DNA of 64,000 bases from Streptomyces sp. DHE7-1 (GCA_016432725.1 JACJDG010000003.1:682001-746000); one strand, 5' to 3'; counted from the first letter of the stretch, positions 1 through 9,571 are shown. The notes: a model not told the origin generated them from the sequence alone. Translations and numbers: made by a program.

Positions 1-6
1 GAGTGA

Positions 7-2370
7 TCAGGTGCCGGGCAGCGGCTGCTGGGCCCAGATGGTCTTGCCGCTTGTCGTCTGCCGGCTGCCCCAGCGCTGGGTGAGCTGGGCGACCAGCAGC
101 AGTCCGCGGCCGCCCTCGTCGTAGGCGTGCGCCCGGCGCAGGTGCGGCGAGGTGGAACTGCCGTCGGACACCTCGCAGATGAGCGCGCCGTCGCGGATCA
201 GGCGGAGCTGGACGGGCGGTTCGCCGTAGCGGATGGCGTTGGTGACCAGTTCGCTGACGACGAGTTCGGTGACGAACGCGATCTCCTCCAGGCCCCAGTC
301 GGTGAGCCGCTCGGTGGCCGCCTGCCGGAAGGCGGCCACCGCGGCCGGGTCGGACGGAACGTCCCAGGTGGCCACCCGGTCGGCGCCCAGGGCACGGGTC
401 CGGACCAGGAGCAGGGCGATGTCGTCGGTGGGGTGCTCGGGCATGACGGCCTTGAGGACGTCGTCGCTGAGGGCCTCGAGGGAGGTGGCCGGTGTGCCGA
501 GGGCGTGGCGCAGCTCCTCGGTGACACGGTCGACGTCCCGGTCGCGGTCCTCCACCAGGCCGTCGGTGTAGAGGGCGACGACCGATCCCTCGGGCAGTTC
601 GAGTTCCGCCGCCTCGAAGGGCAGCCCGCCGACGCCGAGGGGCGGCCCGGCGCTCATGGGCACGAACTCGGCGGTGCCGCCGGGCAGGACGACGGCCGGG
701 GCCGGGTGGCCGGCCGCGGCCAGGCTGAGCCGGCGGGAGACGGGGTCGTAGACGGCGTAGAGGCAGGTGGCGCCCAGTTCGGCGACCTCCTCGCCGGTGT
801 CGCCGGCGGACAGGTGGCTGACCAGGTCGTCCAGGTGGGTGAGCAGCTCGTCCGGGGGCAGGTCGACGTCGGCGAGGGTCCGTACCGCCGTGCGCAGCCT
901 GCCCATGGTCGCCGAGGACTGGATGCCGTGGCCGACGACGTCCCCCACGACCAGACCGACCCGGCTGCCGGAGAGCGGGATGACGTCGAACCAGTCACCG
1001 CCGATGCCGGCCAGCGAGCCGCACGGCAGATACCGGTGGGCAACCTCGACGGCGGCCTGCCCCGGCAGCCCGCTCGGCAGCAGACTGTGCTGGAGGGCGT
1101 GCGCGGTGTCGCGCTCGCGGGCGAACCGGCGGGCGTTGTCGACACAGACGGCGGCGCGGCTGGCGAGTTCCTCGGCGAAGACGGCGTCGTCGGGGCCGTA
1201 CGCGTCCGAGTGGTACTTGCGCACGCACACCGCGGCACCGAGGGTGATGCCCCGGGCGCGCAGCGGCACGGCGATCATCGAGTGGACGCCCTCACGGTAG
1301 GGCCGGCCCTCCGGGGAGCGCGCGTTGCGGTCCGCGAGCCACTGGTCGAACGCCGGCTCGCCGGCCTGGGCCAGTACCGCCCGGCCCTCGCGCAGGGCGA
1401 CGGCCGGCGGGGTGGACGGCCGGTACTCCTCCGACTCCCCCGGGTCCAGCGCGGCGCCCCGGTTGCCCGCCACGACGGAGCGGTGGGCGACGCGCCGCAG
1501 CTCGGTGCCGCTCTCGGGGGCCGCCGGCGGCTCGTGCGCGCCGAGGACCCAGTCCAGCAGGTCGACGGTGGCGAAGTCGGCGTACTGCGGGACCAGGAGT
1601 TCGATCAGCTCCTCGGCCGTGCGCGCCACGTCCAGGGTGGTGCCGATGCGGGAGGCGGCTTCGTTCAGCAGGGCGAGGCGGCGCCTGGCCCAGAACTCCT
1701 CGCTGCTGTCGAAGGCGGCCAGGGCCACCGCGGTGGGCTCCCCGGAGCGGTCGCACAGGGGCCACATCTCGATGCTCCAGGCGTGCGCCCTGCGCAGCGC
1801 GGGGGCTCCGGTGAAGCTCTCGTAGCGGACGGGCCGGCCGGTCTCGGCCACCTCGCGCAGATGGCGCACCAACCCCCGGGTGTGCTCGCTCTCCTCCACG
1901 GTGTCGGTGTAGAAGCGGCCGGCCAGCGTCTCCTCCGGCACGCCCATCAGCCGGCAGGCGACGCCGTTGACATGCAGGTAGCGCTGTTCGAGGTCGAGGA
2001 CCGACATGGCCATGGAGGCCTGCTGGAAGGCCTCGCCCACCAGCACCGGACCGGTGGGGTCGGCGGTGATCACGTGTCCGGCCGGCACGCCGTCGGCGTC
2101 GAGCACCGGGCAGACACTCACGGTCACCTCGACCGGGTGTCCCTCACGGTGCAGCAGGGTGAGGGTGCCGGTCCCGGCGGCCAGGACGCCGCCGGGAGGC
2201 TCCCCGGCCAGCAGCTCGGCCGCCGGCCGGCCGACGACCTCGGCCGCCGCACGGCCCGTGAGCAGCCGCGCGCCCTGACTCCACCCGGTCACCTTGCCCT
2301 GGGCGTCGATGACCACAGCGGCCGCGACTCGCTCCATATGCCCCAGGATGATCCGAATGCTCCGGTCCAT
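7..2370 (-). CDS. PAS-GAF-PP2C (SpoIIE/RsbU-type) phosphatase with C-terminal HATPase domain
   Basis: Predicted soluble regulator of 787 residues that combines a sensor with both halves of a partner-switching module. Two PAS-like segments (about 15-230) are followed by a GAF domain (about 240-420), a PP2C/SpoIIE phosphatase domain (about 430-650; GDWFDV and GDVVGHG metal-binding motifs) and an RsbW-type ATPase (about 665-787; SELVTNAIRYG N-box). In this family the phosphatase dephosphorylates an anti-sigma antagonist and the ATPase can act as anti-sigma kinase. The ATG at 2370 is used; an in-frame TTG precedes it directly. It lies 21 bases after the peroxiredoxin gene on the same strand. The partner sigma factor is not evident; two SigB/F-type sigma genes occur elsewhere in the window. 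Confidence 0.9.
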   Translation of the reverse strand: MDRSIRIILGHMERVAAAVVIDAQGKVTGWSQGARLLTGRAAAEVVGRPAAELLAGEPPGGVLAAGTGTLTLLHREGHPVEVTVSVCPVLDADGVPAGHVITADPTGPVLVGEAFQQASMAMSVLDLEQRYLHVNGVACRLMGVPEETLAGRFYTDTVEESEHTRGLVRHLREVAETGRPVRYESFTGAPALRRAHAWSIEMWPLCDRSGEPTAVALAAFDSSEEFWARRRLALLNEAASRIGTTLDVARTAEELIELLVPQYADFATVDLLDWVLGAHEPPAAPESGTELRRVAHRSVVAGNRGAALDPGESEEYRPSTPPAVALREGRAVLAQAGEPAFDQWLADRNARSPEGRPYREGVHSMIAVPLRARGITLGAAVCVRKYHSDAYGPDDAVFAEELASRAAVCVDNARRFARERDTAHALQHSLLPSGLPGQAAVEVAHRYLPCGSLAGIGGDWFDVIPLSGSRVGLVVGDVVGHGIQSSATMGRLRTAVRTLADVDLPPDELLTHLDDLVSHLSAGDTGEEVAELGATCLYAVYDPVSRRLSLAAAGHPAPAVVLPGGTAEFVPMSAGPPLGVGGLPFEAAELELPEGSVVALYTDGLVEDRDRDVDRVTEELRHALGTPATSLEALSDDVLKAVMPEHPTDDIALLLVRTRALGADRVATWDVPSDPAAVAAFRQAATERLTDWGLEEIAFVTELVVSELVTNAIRYGEPPVQLRLIRDGALICEVSDGSSTSPHLRRAHAYDEGGRGLLLVAQLTQRWGSRQTTSGKTIWAQQPLPGT

Positions 2371-2391
2371 CAAGCGCGGCGGCGGACCGGA

Positions 2392-2859
2392 TCAGTCCCC
2401 GTGGGCTCGCAGCACGGCCAGCGCGCGGTCGGCGTGGGTGTTCATCCGCAGCTCGCTGCGGACCACCTCCAGGACCGTGCGGTCCTGGCCGATCACGAAG
2501 GTGACCCGCTTGGTCGGGGCGAGGGTGAAGCCCCGTCTGACCCCGAACCGCTCCCGGACCGCGCCGTCGGCGTCCGACAGCAGCGGCATGCCGAGGGTGT
2601 GCCGTCCGGCGAACTCCTGCTGGCGCTCGACGCTGTCGCCGCTGATCCCGACCGGTCGGGCGCCGACGGCGGCGAACTCGGCGGCGAGATCGCGGAAGTG
2701 GCAGGCCTCGGCGGTGCAGCCGGGCGTCAGGGCGGCGGGGTAGAAGAACAGCACGACCGGGCCGTCCGCCAGCAACCCGGTGAGGCTGCGGACGGTGCCG
2801 GTCTCGTCGGGCAGCGCGAAGTCCTCGACCTTGTCGCCCACTTCGGCACGTCCGGTCAT
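2392..2859 (-). CDS. PrxQ/BCP-type peroxiredoxin
   Basis: Thioredoxin-fold peroxidase of 155 residues that reduces hydrogen peroxide and organic peroxides. The segment TPGCTAEAC carries the peroxidatic Cys48 and a second Cys53 five residues later, the spacing typical of atypical 2-Cys PrxQ enzymes. The ATG at 2859 overlaps the stop of the upstream DoxX-like gene (ATGA), so the two are likely translationally coupled. A longer GTG-started reading upstream would run into that gene and is less likely. Length and motif order are normal for the family, and the reading frame is intact. Confidence 0.93.
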   Translation of the reverse strand: MTGRAEVGDKVEDFALPDETGTVRSLTGLLADGPVVLFFYPAALTPGCTAEACHFRDLAAEFAAVGARPVGISGDSVERQQEFAGRHTLGMPLLSDADGAVRERFGVRRGFTLAPTKRVTFVIGQDRTVLEVVRSELRMNTHADRALAVLRAHGD

Positions 2860-3236
2860 GACCGTCCCTCCCCGTCGCGGGCCACGCCACGGGCCCACAG
2901 CACCAGGGGCACCTGGAGCGGCAGCCGGGCCAGGGCGGCGTTGCGCTGGGGCGCGGGACGGTGGCGCCAGTCGACGGCCATCTTCACGTTGGCGGGGAAC
3001 ACCCCGACGAAGAAGGCGGCGGCCGCCCTGGCGGCCAGGGGGCGCGTCCGGCGCGCGGCGACACCGGCGGCCAGGGCCAGCTCCACGGCTCCGCTGCCGT
3101 ACGTCCAGGCGCGGGGCGTGCCCGGCAGAGCCCTGGGGACGAGGTGGTCGAACTGGCGGGGTGCGGCGAAATGGGCGACCCCCGCCGCGGCCAGCAGGCC
3201 GGCGAGCAGCAGGGGTGAGCGTTCGGACCGGGGCAC
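2856..3236 (-). CDS. DoxX-like small membrane protein
   Basis: 126-residue protein with about four hydrophobic helices and short charged loops, matching the DoxX/MauE-like family of small membrane proteins. Members are often found beside redox enzymes, and this gene is coupled to a peroxiredoxin by a 4-base overlap. The GTG at 3236 is preceded by a strong GAGGAGG ribosome site. Its biochemical role is unknown; a part in membrane redox homeostasis is an inference from the neighbour only. Confidence 0.8.
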   Translation of the reverse strand: MPRSERSPLLLAGLLAAAGVAHFAAPRQFDHLVPRALPGTPRAWTYGSGAVELALAAGVAARRTRPLAARAAAAFFVGVFPANVKMAVDWRHRPAPQRNAALARLPLQVPLVLWARGVARDGEGRS

Positions 3237-3681
3237 GGTTCCTCCTCTGGTGACCTGCCGCCGGATATTACTCGACGGTAGTCGCCGCCAGTGCCGCTTC
3301 GGGCGGCCGGGATGGGGAAGAGCGCGCGGTGCCGCACCCGGAACGCGGATGCGGCACCGTACCGGCCGGCACCCGGGGCGGGTGCGGTACGGGCCCGGTC
3401 ACCCCGCGGCGATCAGCCGCTGCTCGGTGCCGGCGCGCTCCGGCCGCCGGGCCGGGCGCAGCTCCGCGATGCCGGTGAACACCGCCGAGGAGCCGCCGGC
3501 CGGGGCGAAGGCGGTGAAGCCCCGGTCGCCGTTGCCCGCCGCTGGGAGCCGGCCGCCGAGCCGGAACCCGATGAGGCCGAGCCGGTGCGCCGACAGGAGC
3601 CTGACCGGCCCCGGGGCCCGTTCAGGGGAACCGGGGCCGAAAGGCGCGTGAGGGCGGCGGGCACGGTCGACACCTTCAGCC
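3237..3681. other. Intergenic region with nested hairpins and a possible minus-strand gene remnant
   Basis: This 445-base gap separates divergent genes. It contains two strong inverted repeats: arms 3327-3336/3350-3359 (10 bp) and a bulged hairpin at 3357-3392 whose arms are CCGTACC...GGTACGG with an inner GCACCC/GGGTGC stem. Just beyond them, on the minus strand, a reading frame ends with a stop at 3399. Its last roughly 65 residues look protein-like (for example GFTAFAPAGGSSAVF), but they have no recognisable start or family. The hairpins would sit just after that stop, as a terminator would. Confidence 0.4.
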
Positions 3682-4667
3682 GTGACCGCCCTGACCCTGC
3701 CGCTCGTCGCGCCCATGCTCGCCACCCCCGGCCCGCTGCCGCCCGCCGCCCAGGACGAGCGGTGGGCGTACGAGACCAAGCAGGACGGCCAGCGGGTGAT
3801 GGTGTACCTGCCCGGCGACGGCTGCGTCCTGCTGCGCGCCCGCTCCGGCGAGGACATCACCGGCGCCTACCCCGAACTCCGGCCGCTCGGCACCGCCCTG
3901 GGCACCACGCCGCCGTCCTGGACGGCGAGGTGCTGGCCCTGGACGAACTGGGCCGCTCCGACTTCCAGTTGCTGCAGAGCCGGATGGGGCTCGCGCACTC
4001 CCCCGCCCGGGCGGCGCGCCGCGCCGCACAGGTGCCGGTCCACCTGGTGCTGTTCGACGTCCCGCACCTGGAACGCCCCCTGCTCCGGCTCCCCTACACG
4101 CTGCGGCGGGAACGGCTGACGGAGCTGGGCCTGAACGGACCGCACTGGTCGACGCCGGCCGCGGTGACCGGACACGGTGCCCAGGCCCTCCGGGCGACCC
4201 GGGAGCACGGCCTCGAGGGCCTGGTCTGCAAGCGCCTCGACTCGGTGTACGAGCCGGGAGTGCGCTCCCGCTCCTGGATCAAGATCCGGAACCTGCGCAG
4301 CGAGGACGTGATCATCGGCGGCTGGCTGCCCGGCAGGGGTCGGCTGACGGGACTGCCCGGCGCCGTACTGGTCGGCCAGCGCGCCGGTGGGCGGCTGCGC
4401 TACGTCGGCGGGGTGGGCACCGGCTGGAGCGAGGCGGAGCGGACGGAGCTGGCCCGGCTGCTGCGGGCCGCGGCGAGCGGCCGCTGCCCCTTCGACCCCG
4501 TGCCGCGCGTCGCGGGCGCCCGGTGGGTGCTGCCCCGGCTGGTCGGTGAGGTCAGCTACAGCACCCGCACCCGGGCCGGGATGCTGCGCCAGCCCTCCTG
4601 GCAACGGCTGCGCCCCGACCTGGCCGCCGAGGAGTCGTCGGCCGATCTGCCGGACGACCTCGGTTAG
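3682..4667 (+). CDS. ATP-dependent DNA ligase (LigC/LigD ligase-domain type), one frameshift
   Basis: Stand-alone ligase of about 328 residues once one frame break near 3909 is repaired. The N-terminal part carries the adenylation motif ETKQDGQR, where the Lys would be the AMP acceptor, and it reads in one frame to GTALGTT. From VLDGEVLALDELG onward the second frame continues through motif IV-like GLVCKR and motif V-like SWIKIR, then an OB-fold domain (GEVSYSTRTRAGMLRQPSW). The GTG at 3682 is the plausible start. There is no polymerase or phosphoesterase domain, so this resembles LigC-type enzymes of actinobacterial end-joining and repair rather than full LigD. No ku gene is in the window. 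Confidence 0.85.
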
Positions 4668-4776
4668 ACGCGGCTGTTCCACGGTCCTTCACTTCTGTGA
4701 CGCCTGGGGCCCTTGGCAGCGGGGCGCGCGGCCGGGATGCTGAACTCCCCTGCCCCCACCGCAGTTGGAGTCCCCC

Positions 4777-5545
4777 ATGCCGTCGCCCCGTATCCGCCCC
4801 CGGAACTGGCTCGCCGCGCTGGCCGGTGCCGCCGTCCTCGTCGTGGCCTTCCCCTCCGCCGCCTTCGCCGCGCCGCCCGCCGCGCTGCCCGCAACGCCGA
4901 GCCCGCGGAGCTGGCGTACCAGCCGGCCTTCGACTACGACACCGACGGCTGCTACCCGACGCCCGCCATCGGACCGGACGGAACGGTCAACGGGGTCTGA
5001 ACCCGACGGGCGCGCTGAACGGCAACTGCCACGACGCCTCCGACCTGGACAACACCAACAGCTACTCGCGTTACAAGTGCGACAACGGCTGGTGCGGCTA
5101 CCTGTACGGCCTGTACTTCGAGAAGGACCAGGCGCTGGCCGGCAGCAGCATCGGCGGGCACCGGCACGACTGGGAGCACGTGGTGGTGTGGGTGCAGGAC
5201 GGGCAGGTGCGGTACGTGTCGACGTCCAACCACGGCTCGTTCACCGTGCACCCGGCCTCCGAGGTCCGCTTCGACGGCGGCCACCCGAAGGTCGTTTACC
5301 ACAAGGACGGCATCGGCACGCACTGCTTCCGGCTCGCCAACGCGGGCGACGAGCCGCCGGAGAACCACGAGCACACCTGGCAGTACCCGCCGCTGGTCGG
5401 CTGGAACGGCTATCCGGCGGGGCTGCGCGAGAAACTGGGCGCCTACGACTTCGGCAGCGCCAACTTCGGCCTGAAGGACGCGAGTTTCGCCTCCCACCTG
5501 ACCTCGGCGAAGCCCTCCGGCATCCCCTTCGACCCGAACGCCTGA
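4777..5545 (+). CDS. Secreted NLP/NPP1-family (necrosis- and ethylene-inducing-like) protein, two frameshifts
   Basis: Secreted protein of about 256 residues with a Sec signal peptide (RNWLAALAGAAVLVVAF...AFAAP). The mature part carries the diagnostic NLP heptapeptide GHRHDWE followed by HVVVWV. Two frame breaks, near 4890 and 4993, separate signal peptide, N-terminal domain (ELAYQPAFDYDTDGCYP) and the rest; all three pieces match one family. At least four Cys (DGCYP, GNCHD, YKCDNGWC) suggest a disulfide-rich type. NLPs of plant pathogens bind plant sphingolipids and lyse membranes; bacterial homologues exist in streptomycetes, but their targets are less clear. The ATG at 4777 has GGAG seven bases upstream. 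Confidence 0.87.
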
Positions 5546-5617
5546 CGCCTCACGGCCACCGCCGGCGACCTACGACTGTCCCGGCGGGAGCGTGCGGGAC
5601 GGCGCTCGTGAGGGTCT

Positions 5618-6564
5618 ATGGTGTCCACCATGTCCGTGCCCGAGTTGATCCGTATCGTCTCCCGCGACTCGCCGATGGCCCTCGCCCAGGTGGAGCGCGT
5701 GCGCGCCGAGCTGGGGGTACTGCGTCCGGGGGTGCGCACCGAGGTCGTCCCGGTGAAGACCACCGGGGACAAGTGGCTCGGCGACCTGTCCCAGGTCGAG
5801 GGCAAGGGCGCGTTCACCAAGGAGGTGGACGCGGCCCTGCTGGCCGGGGAGGCGGACCTCGCGGTGCACTGCGTCAAGGACGTGCCCGCCGACCGGCCGC
5901 TGCCCGCCGGCACGGTGTTCGCCGCGTTCCTGAAGCGGGACGACGTACGGGACGCGCTGGTCCACCCGGGCGGACTCACCCTGGACGAGCTGCCCGCCGG
6001 CACCCGGATCGGCACCTCCGCGGTGCGCCGGGTGGCCCAGCTCGCCGCCTCGCACCCGCATCTGCAGTGCGTGCCGTTCCGCGGCAACGCCAACCGCCGG
6101 CTGGCCAAGCTGGCCGCCGGTGAGGCGGACGCGCTACTGCTCGCGGTGTCCGGTCTGGAGCGGATCGGCCGCGAGGACGTGATCAGCGAGGTGTTGTCGA
6201 CGGAGACGATGATGCCGCCGATCGGGGCGGGGATCCTCGCCCTGCAGTGCCGGGAGGGCGACGCCGAGCTGATCGACGCGGTCAGCGGCCTCGGCCATCC
6301 GGACACGCACCGGGAGGCCACGGCCGAGCGGATGTTCCTGCATGTGCTCCAGGGACACTGCAACAGCCCGATCGCCGGTTACGCGCGTGTCGACCGCGGC
6401 GGTGAACTCTCGCTGCGGGCCTGCGTGTTCACCCCGGACGGCAAGACCCGGCTGAACGCCCACGAGTGGGCGGGCCGGCTGGACGCGGCCACGCTCGGCA
6501 CGTCGGTGGCGGTGTCGCTGCTGCGGCAGGGGCGCGGGAGATCATCGACGGCATCCCGCACTGA
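5618..6564 (+). CDS. hemC: Porphobilinogen deaminase-like protein (hemC paralogue), one frameshift at 3' end
   Basis: Hydroxymethylbilane synthase family, about 315 residues, which joins four porphobilinogens in tetrapyrrole synthesis. Conserved blocks include [30 protein letters not shown] and [11 protein letters not shown]. The cofactor-attachment region reads [13 protein letters not shown], keeping the Cys but differing from the usual GGC-type motif. One lost G near 6530 shifts the last residues; the restored end is [12 protein letters not shown] with stop at 6562-6564. No hemA, hemB or hemD is nearby, so this looks like an orphan second copy rather than the main pathway gene. GTG 5621 and ATG 5630 are alternative starts. 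Confidence 0.82.
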
Positions 6565-6574
6565 GCCGGCTCAG
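6561..6574. terminator. 14-bp palindrome spanning both stop codons of convergent genes
   Basis: CTGAGCCGGCTCAG is a perfect palindrome. It contains the TGA of the hemC paralogue (6562-6564) and, on the other strand, the TGA of the following minus gene (6571-6573). It could act as a short bidirectional terminator, but it has no U-tract. Confidence 0.4.
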
Positions 6575-7095
6575 GCGCCGCCCGGCTCCGTCTGCTCCCT
6601 GAGGAAGGCGCTCACCTGGTGGGCCAGGCTGCTCTGCACGCCGGCCGCCGGGGCGGCGGGCGCGGTGGACTCCAGCACGCCGACGCCGCCCGCCCACAGC
6701 CGGCGGTCGGTCCACTCCTCGTCCACCCGGAGCTGCACCTGGACGTCCACGTGCGTCAGGGAGGCCTCGGGAGCGGCCGCGTAGAGCACGGCGGTGGCCC
6801 GGCGCAGCGGGTAGACGTCGAAGCCCTCGATGAACTGGGAGTTGCGCCAGTCGATGAAGGCACCCTCCCCGTCCGGACCGACGCGGACGTCGAGCTGGCC
6901 GTCCTCGAGGTGGATGCCGTAGTGCCGCGAGCCGCGGTTCTCGATCGTCACCCGGACACTGAAGTACGTCAGACCCGCGGCCGCGTCGTCGCGTCCGCGC
7001 GGCGGCTCGGCCGCCTCCAGGCGGTGGACGCGGATCCGCAGACCGGCATGCTCGTCGTACTCCTGCCAGTCCCCGACCACGTTCGGCTCGTACAC
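6571..7095 (-). CDS. Conserved hypothetical protein
   Basis: A 174-residue soluble protein without signal peptide or membrane segment. It begins [20 protein letters not shown] and has a beta-rich middle ([27 protein letters not shown]), suggestive of an immunoglobulin-like or DUF4352-like fold. The end is acidic to neutral. I choose the GTG at 7095, with GGAGAGGGGC upstream; a GTG at 7108-7110 would add five residues. It is convergent with hemC, and the two stops share a palindrome. I cannot assign a function. Confidence 0.7.
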   Translation of the reverse strand: MYEPNVVGDWQEYDEHAGLRIRVHRLEAAEPPRGRDDAAAGLTYFSVRVTIENRGSRHYGIHLEDGQLDVRVGPDGEGAFIDWRNSQFIEGFDVYPLRRATAVLYAAAPEASLTHVDVQVQLRVDEEWTDRRLWAGGVGVLESTAPAAPAAGVQSSLAHQVSAFLREQTEPGGA

Positions 7096-7527
7096 AATGC
7101 CCCTCTCCACCTTTCGAGAGCTGCTGTCTATCTGTGTGCCGAGCGCACTGTCAAATGAGCGGAATGCGCTGTGGCCAGCGGGTTCGCCCGCTTTGATCGG
7201 TGATCAAGCGCTGCCCAGGAGAAATCCCCCGGGGGGCCTCCCGGACGGGGTCCGGGCGCGTGCCGCACATCACGTCGGGGGCCGGTCGTGCCGCGGCCTC
7301 AGCGTCTCCACGGCACACATCGCGCCGACCCGTGCGAGAGCATGACCCGAATAGCCCGTTTTGTTTGGATATGCCCGGTCAGGGGAAAGTGTTACTGAGT
7401 GCTTCGGACAGGAGGCACGTCCGCGGGAGCCGGTTCCGGCCGGGCGCCCCGGTGTTCCTTCCAGCATCTGAGCGCGCTCCCTCCCGCGGTGTCTGTCGAT
7501 CAGCACCTGCTGAGAGAGGTGCGCGCG
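7096..7527. other. Divergent intergenic region upstream of a sigma factor
   Basis: 432 bases between a minus-strand hypothetical gene and the sigma-factor gene. It holds a UUCG-tetraloop hairpin (AGCGGG-TTCG-CCCGCT, 7177-7192) directly followed by the 15-base dyad TTGATC-GGT-GATCAA (7193-7207). An AT-richer patch occurs at about 7358-7372. The dyad is operator-like and the AT-rich patch could be a promoter, but I cannot assign -35/-10 elements with confidence. I see no protein-coding gene in it. Confidence 0.45.
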
Positions 7528-8319
7528 ATGCCTGTCACTCGCAGCACCAGGCCTCACCCCCACGACGACGCACCCGACACGGGCGAGTCGTTCGAACGGC
7601 TGGCGAGCCTGCCCGAAGGTCCCGAGCGCCGGATCCTCCGGGACGAACTGGTCCGGCTCTGGCTCCCGATGGCCGAGCGGATCGCCGTACGGTTCCGAGG
7701 TCGCGGGGAATCCCTCGAGGACCTGTACCAGGTGGCCGCGCTGGGCCTGGTCAAGGCCGTCGACCACTACGACCCGGCCCGCGGCCGGGCCTTCGAGGCG
7801 TACGCGGTGCCCACGATCACCGGCGAGATCAAGCGGCACTTCCGCGACCACATGTGGACCCTGCACGTGCCGCGCCGCGTGCAGGACCTGCGCAACCGGG
7901 TGCGCGCCGCCCTCAAGGAACTGGCCCAGACCACGCCCGGCCGGGCGCCCACCGTCGCCGAGATCGCCGCGCACACACGGCTGAGCGAGGACGAGGTGCG
8001 CACCGGCATGGAAGCGCTGGAGTGCTTCTCCGCGCTTTCCCTGGACGCCGAGGTGGCCGGCACGGAGGGGTACGCGCTCGGGGACTCCCTGGGTTCACCG
8101 GACCCCGGCTTCGACCTGGTCATCGACCGGGCCGCCGTCAAGCCGTGCCTGGCGGCGCTGCCCGAACGCGAGCGCACCATCCTCTACCTGCGGTTCTTCG
8201 GCGGGATGACGCAGAGCCGGATCGCCGAGCACCTGGGCATCTCGCAGATGCACGTCTCACGCCTGCTGAGCAGCTGTTTCGACCGGCTGCGCGAGGAACT
8301 GCTCGCGGAGGCCGGCTGA
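7528..8319 (+). CDS. SigB/SigF/SigG-family alternative RNA polymerase sigma factor
   Basis: 263-residue group 3 sigma factor. Region 2 spans roughly residues 45-120 (RLWLPMAERIAVRF, DLYQVAALGLVKAVDHYD, FEAYAVPTITGEIKRHFRD). Region 3 follows, and region 4 has the helix-turn-helix TQSRIAEHLGISQMHVSRL. In streptomycetes these factors direct osmotic, oxidative and developmental responses and are held by RsbW-type anti-sigma ATPases. The ATG at 7528 is preceded by GAGAGAGG. No anti-sigma gene is adjacent; the nearest ATPase-like gene is at 11855-12366. The frame is intact. Confidence 0.93.
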   Translation: MPVTRSTRPHPHDDAPDTGESFERLASLPEGPERRILRDELVRLWLPMAERIAVRFRGRGESLEDLYQVAALGLVKAVDHYDPARGRAFEAYAVPTITGEIKRHFRDHMWTLHVPRRVQDLRNRVRAALKELAQTTPGRAPTVAEIAAHTRLSEDEVRTGMEALECFSALSLDAEVAGTEGYALGDSLGSPDPGFDLVIDRAAVKPCLAALPERERTILYLRFFGGMTQSRIAEHLGISQMHVSRLLSSCFDRLREELLAEAG

Positions 8320-8322
8320 GAC

Positions 8323-8636
8323 TCAGTCCCCGCCGCCTCCGGCACCTGGGTGGGACCGTAGCTGTCCAGGCTCTCCTCGAGCGCGGCGCGGATGTCCGGC
8401 GGGATCTCGCCGCGGCGGCCCCAGATCACGATCAGCTCCGCGACGTTGCGCAGCTTGATGTTGGTGTGCTGGGAGACGTCCTTCAGCACCTGCCACCCCT
8501 GGTCAGGGGTCACGCGGCCGAGGGCGACCATCATCCCGATGGCCTGGTCGACGACGGCGTGCGAGACCACCGCCTCCTTCAGCTGGTCGACCTCCGCCTC
8601 CAGCTCGACGATCCGGTTCGCGTCGCTCTGCGTCAT
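8323..8636 (-). CDS. ANTAR-domain RNA-binding regulator, one frameshift at 3' end
   Basis: About 104 residues: a short coiled-coil (RIVELEAEVDQLKEAV) followed by an ANTAR domain (about 30-90; VDQAIGMMVALGRVTPDQGWQVLKDVSQHTNIKLRNVAE). ANTAR proteins bind twin-hairpin RNA to prevent termination in other bacteria. Here there is no receiver or GAF domain, so it is a stand-alone ANTAR. One lost G near 8329 hides the true stop; the restored end is PEAAGD with TGA at 8323-8325. It converges on the sigma-factor gene with only three bases between stops. Confidence 0.82.
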
Positions 8637-8762
8637 GCCCCCATCGTGTCACCCGCCTGGACGATCGGCACCGGGGTACTCGACGAGCACATCCGGCCCT
8701 TCCGGTTGGACACTGGTGCGTGAGCGGTGGCCGCCGGGCCCCGAGACTCAGGACGCGACACC

Positions 8763-9571
8763 ATGAACGATGACAAGCCTGCCGGTGGCGGGACGAGGAC
8801 GCGGGAGCTCGTCTCGACGCACTCCGTCTTCGGTGCCCCGTGCTGGGTGAGCCTGACGAGCCGCGATCTGGGCGCGACCCAGGAGTTCTACTCGGCCCTG
8901 CTGGGCTGGCGGTGGCGGGGCGCGAAGCTCGGCGAGCACTTCCGCATCGCCCTGGCGAACGGGGTTCCGGTGGCCGGGATCGCCGCGGTCGCCTCGATGT
9001 GGCAGATGGCGGTGGCCTGGACCCCGTACTTCGCGGTGCCGGACGCCGACGTGGCGGTGGCCCGGGCCCGGGAGCGCGGCGGTACGGCGGCGGTCGGGCC
9101 GCTGTCGTTCCCGCCGGGGCGGGCGGCGCTGCTCGCCGACCGGGACGGGGCCACCTTCGGCATCTGGCAGGGCGAACTGGTCGGCAACTGGGAGGCCTGG
9201 CGCCGGGCGGCCCCGACCTTCATCCGGCTGCACACCCGCAACGCCTTCGACTCGGCGATCTTCTACGGCGAGATCCTCGGCTGGGCGTCCGGCAAGCCGG
9301 GCTGCTGCGAGGTCCAGTACGAGGGCGGCGAGGTGGTGCTGCGCAGCCGGGGGACGTCGTGGCGCGCATCGACTCGGGCGCGGTCGAGGCGGCCCCGGAC
9401 CCGTCCGTGCGGCCGCACTGGCAGATCCACTTCGCGGTGGACGACGTGACGGGGTGTGCCCGCACCGCCGAGAAACACGGCGGCAGCGTGCTGAGCGAGG
9501 ACGAGCAGGAGGCGATCCTGCGCGACCCGGACGGCGCCCAGTTCACGGTCACCTCGCGCCGCACGCGCTGA
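8763..9571 (+). CDS. Two-domain VOC (glyoxalase/bleomycin-resistance fold) protein, one frameshift
   Basis: About 269 residues made of two VOC halves. The first starts APCWVSLTSRDLGATQEFYSALLGW and the second RLHTRNAFDSAIFYGEILGW. One lost G near 9350 separates the last quarter (DVVARIDSGAVEAAP...), which ends in TVTSRRTR. The VOC superfamily covers glyoxalases, dioxygenases and metal-free binding proteins; this type is usually annotated simply as VOC family protein, and no substrate can be inferred. Its stop codon is the first base of a 68-base perfect palindrome shared with the convergent glgX. Confidence 0.83.

Noticed and set aside
127..3651. Open frame of 1174 codons on the plus strand
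   Set aside because: Antisense to the PP2C phosphatase, peroxiredoxin and DoxX-like genes, with no recognisable domain.
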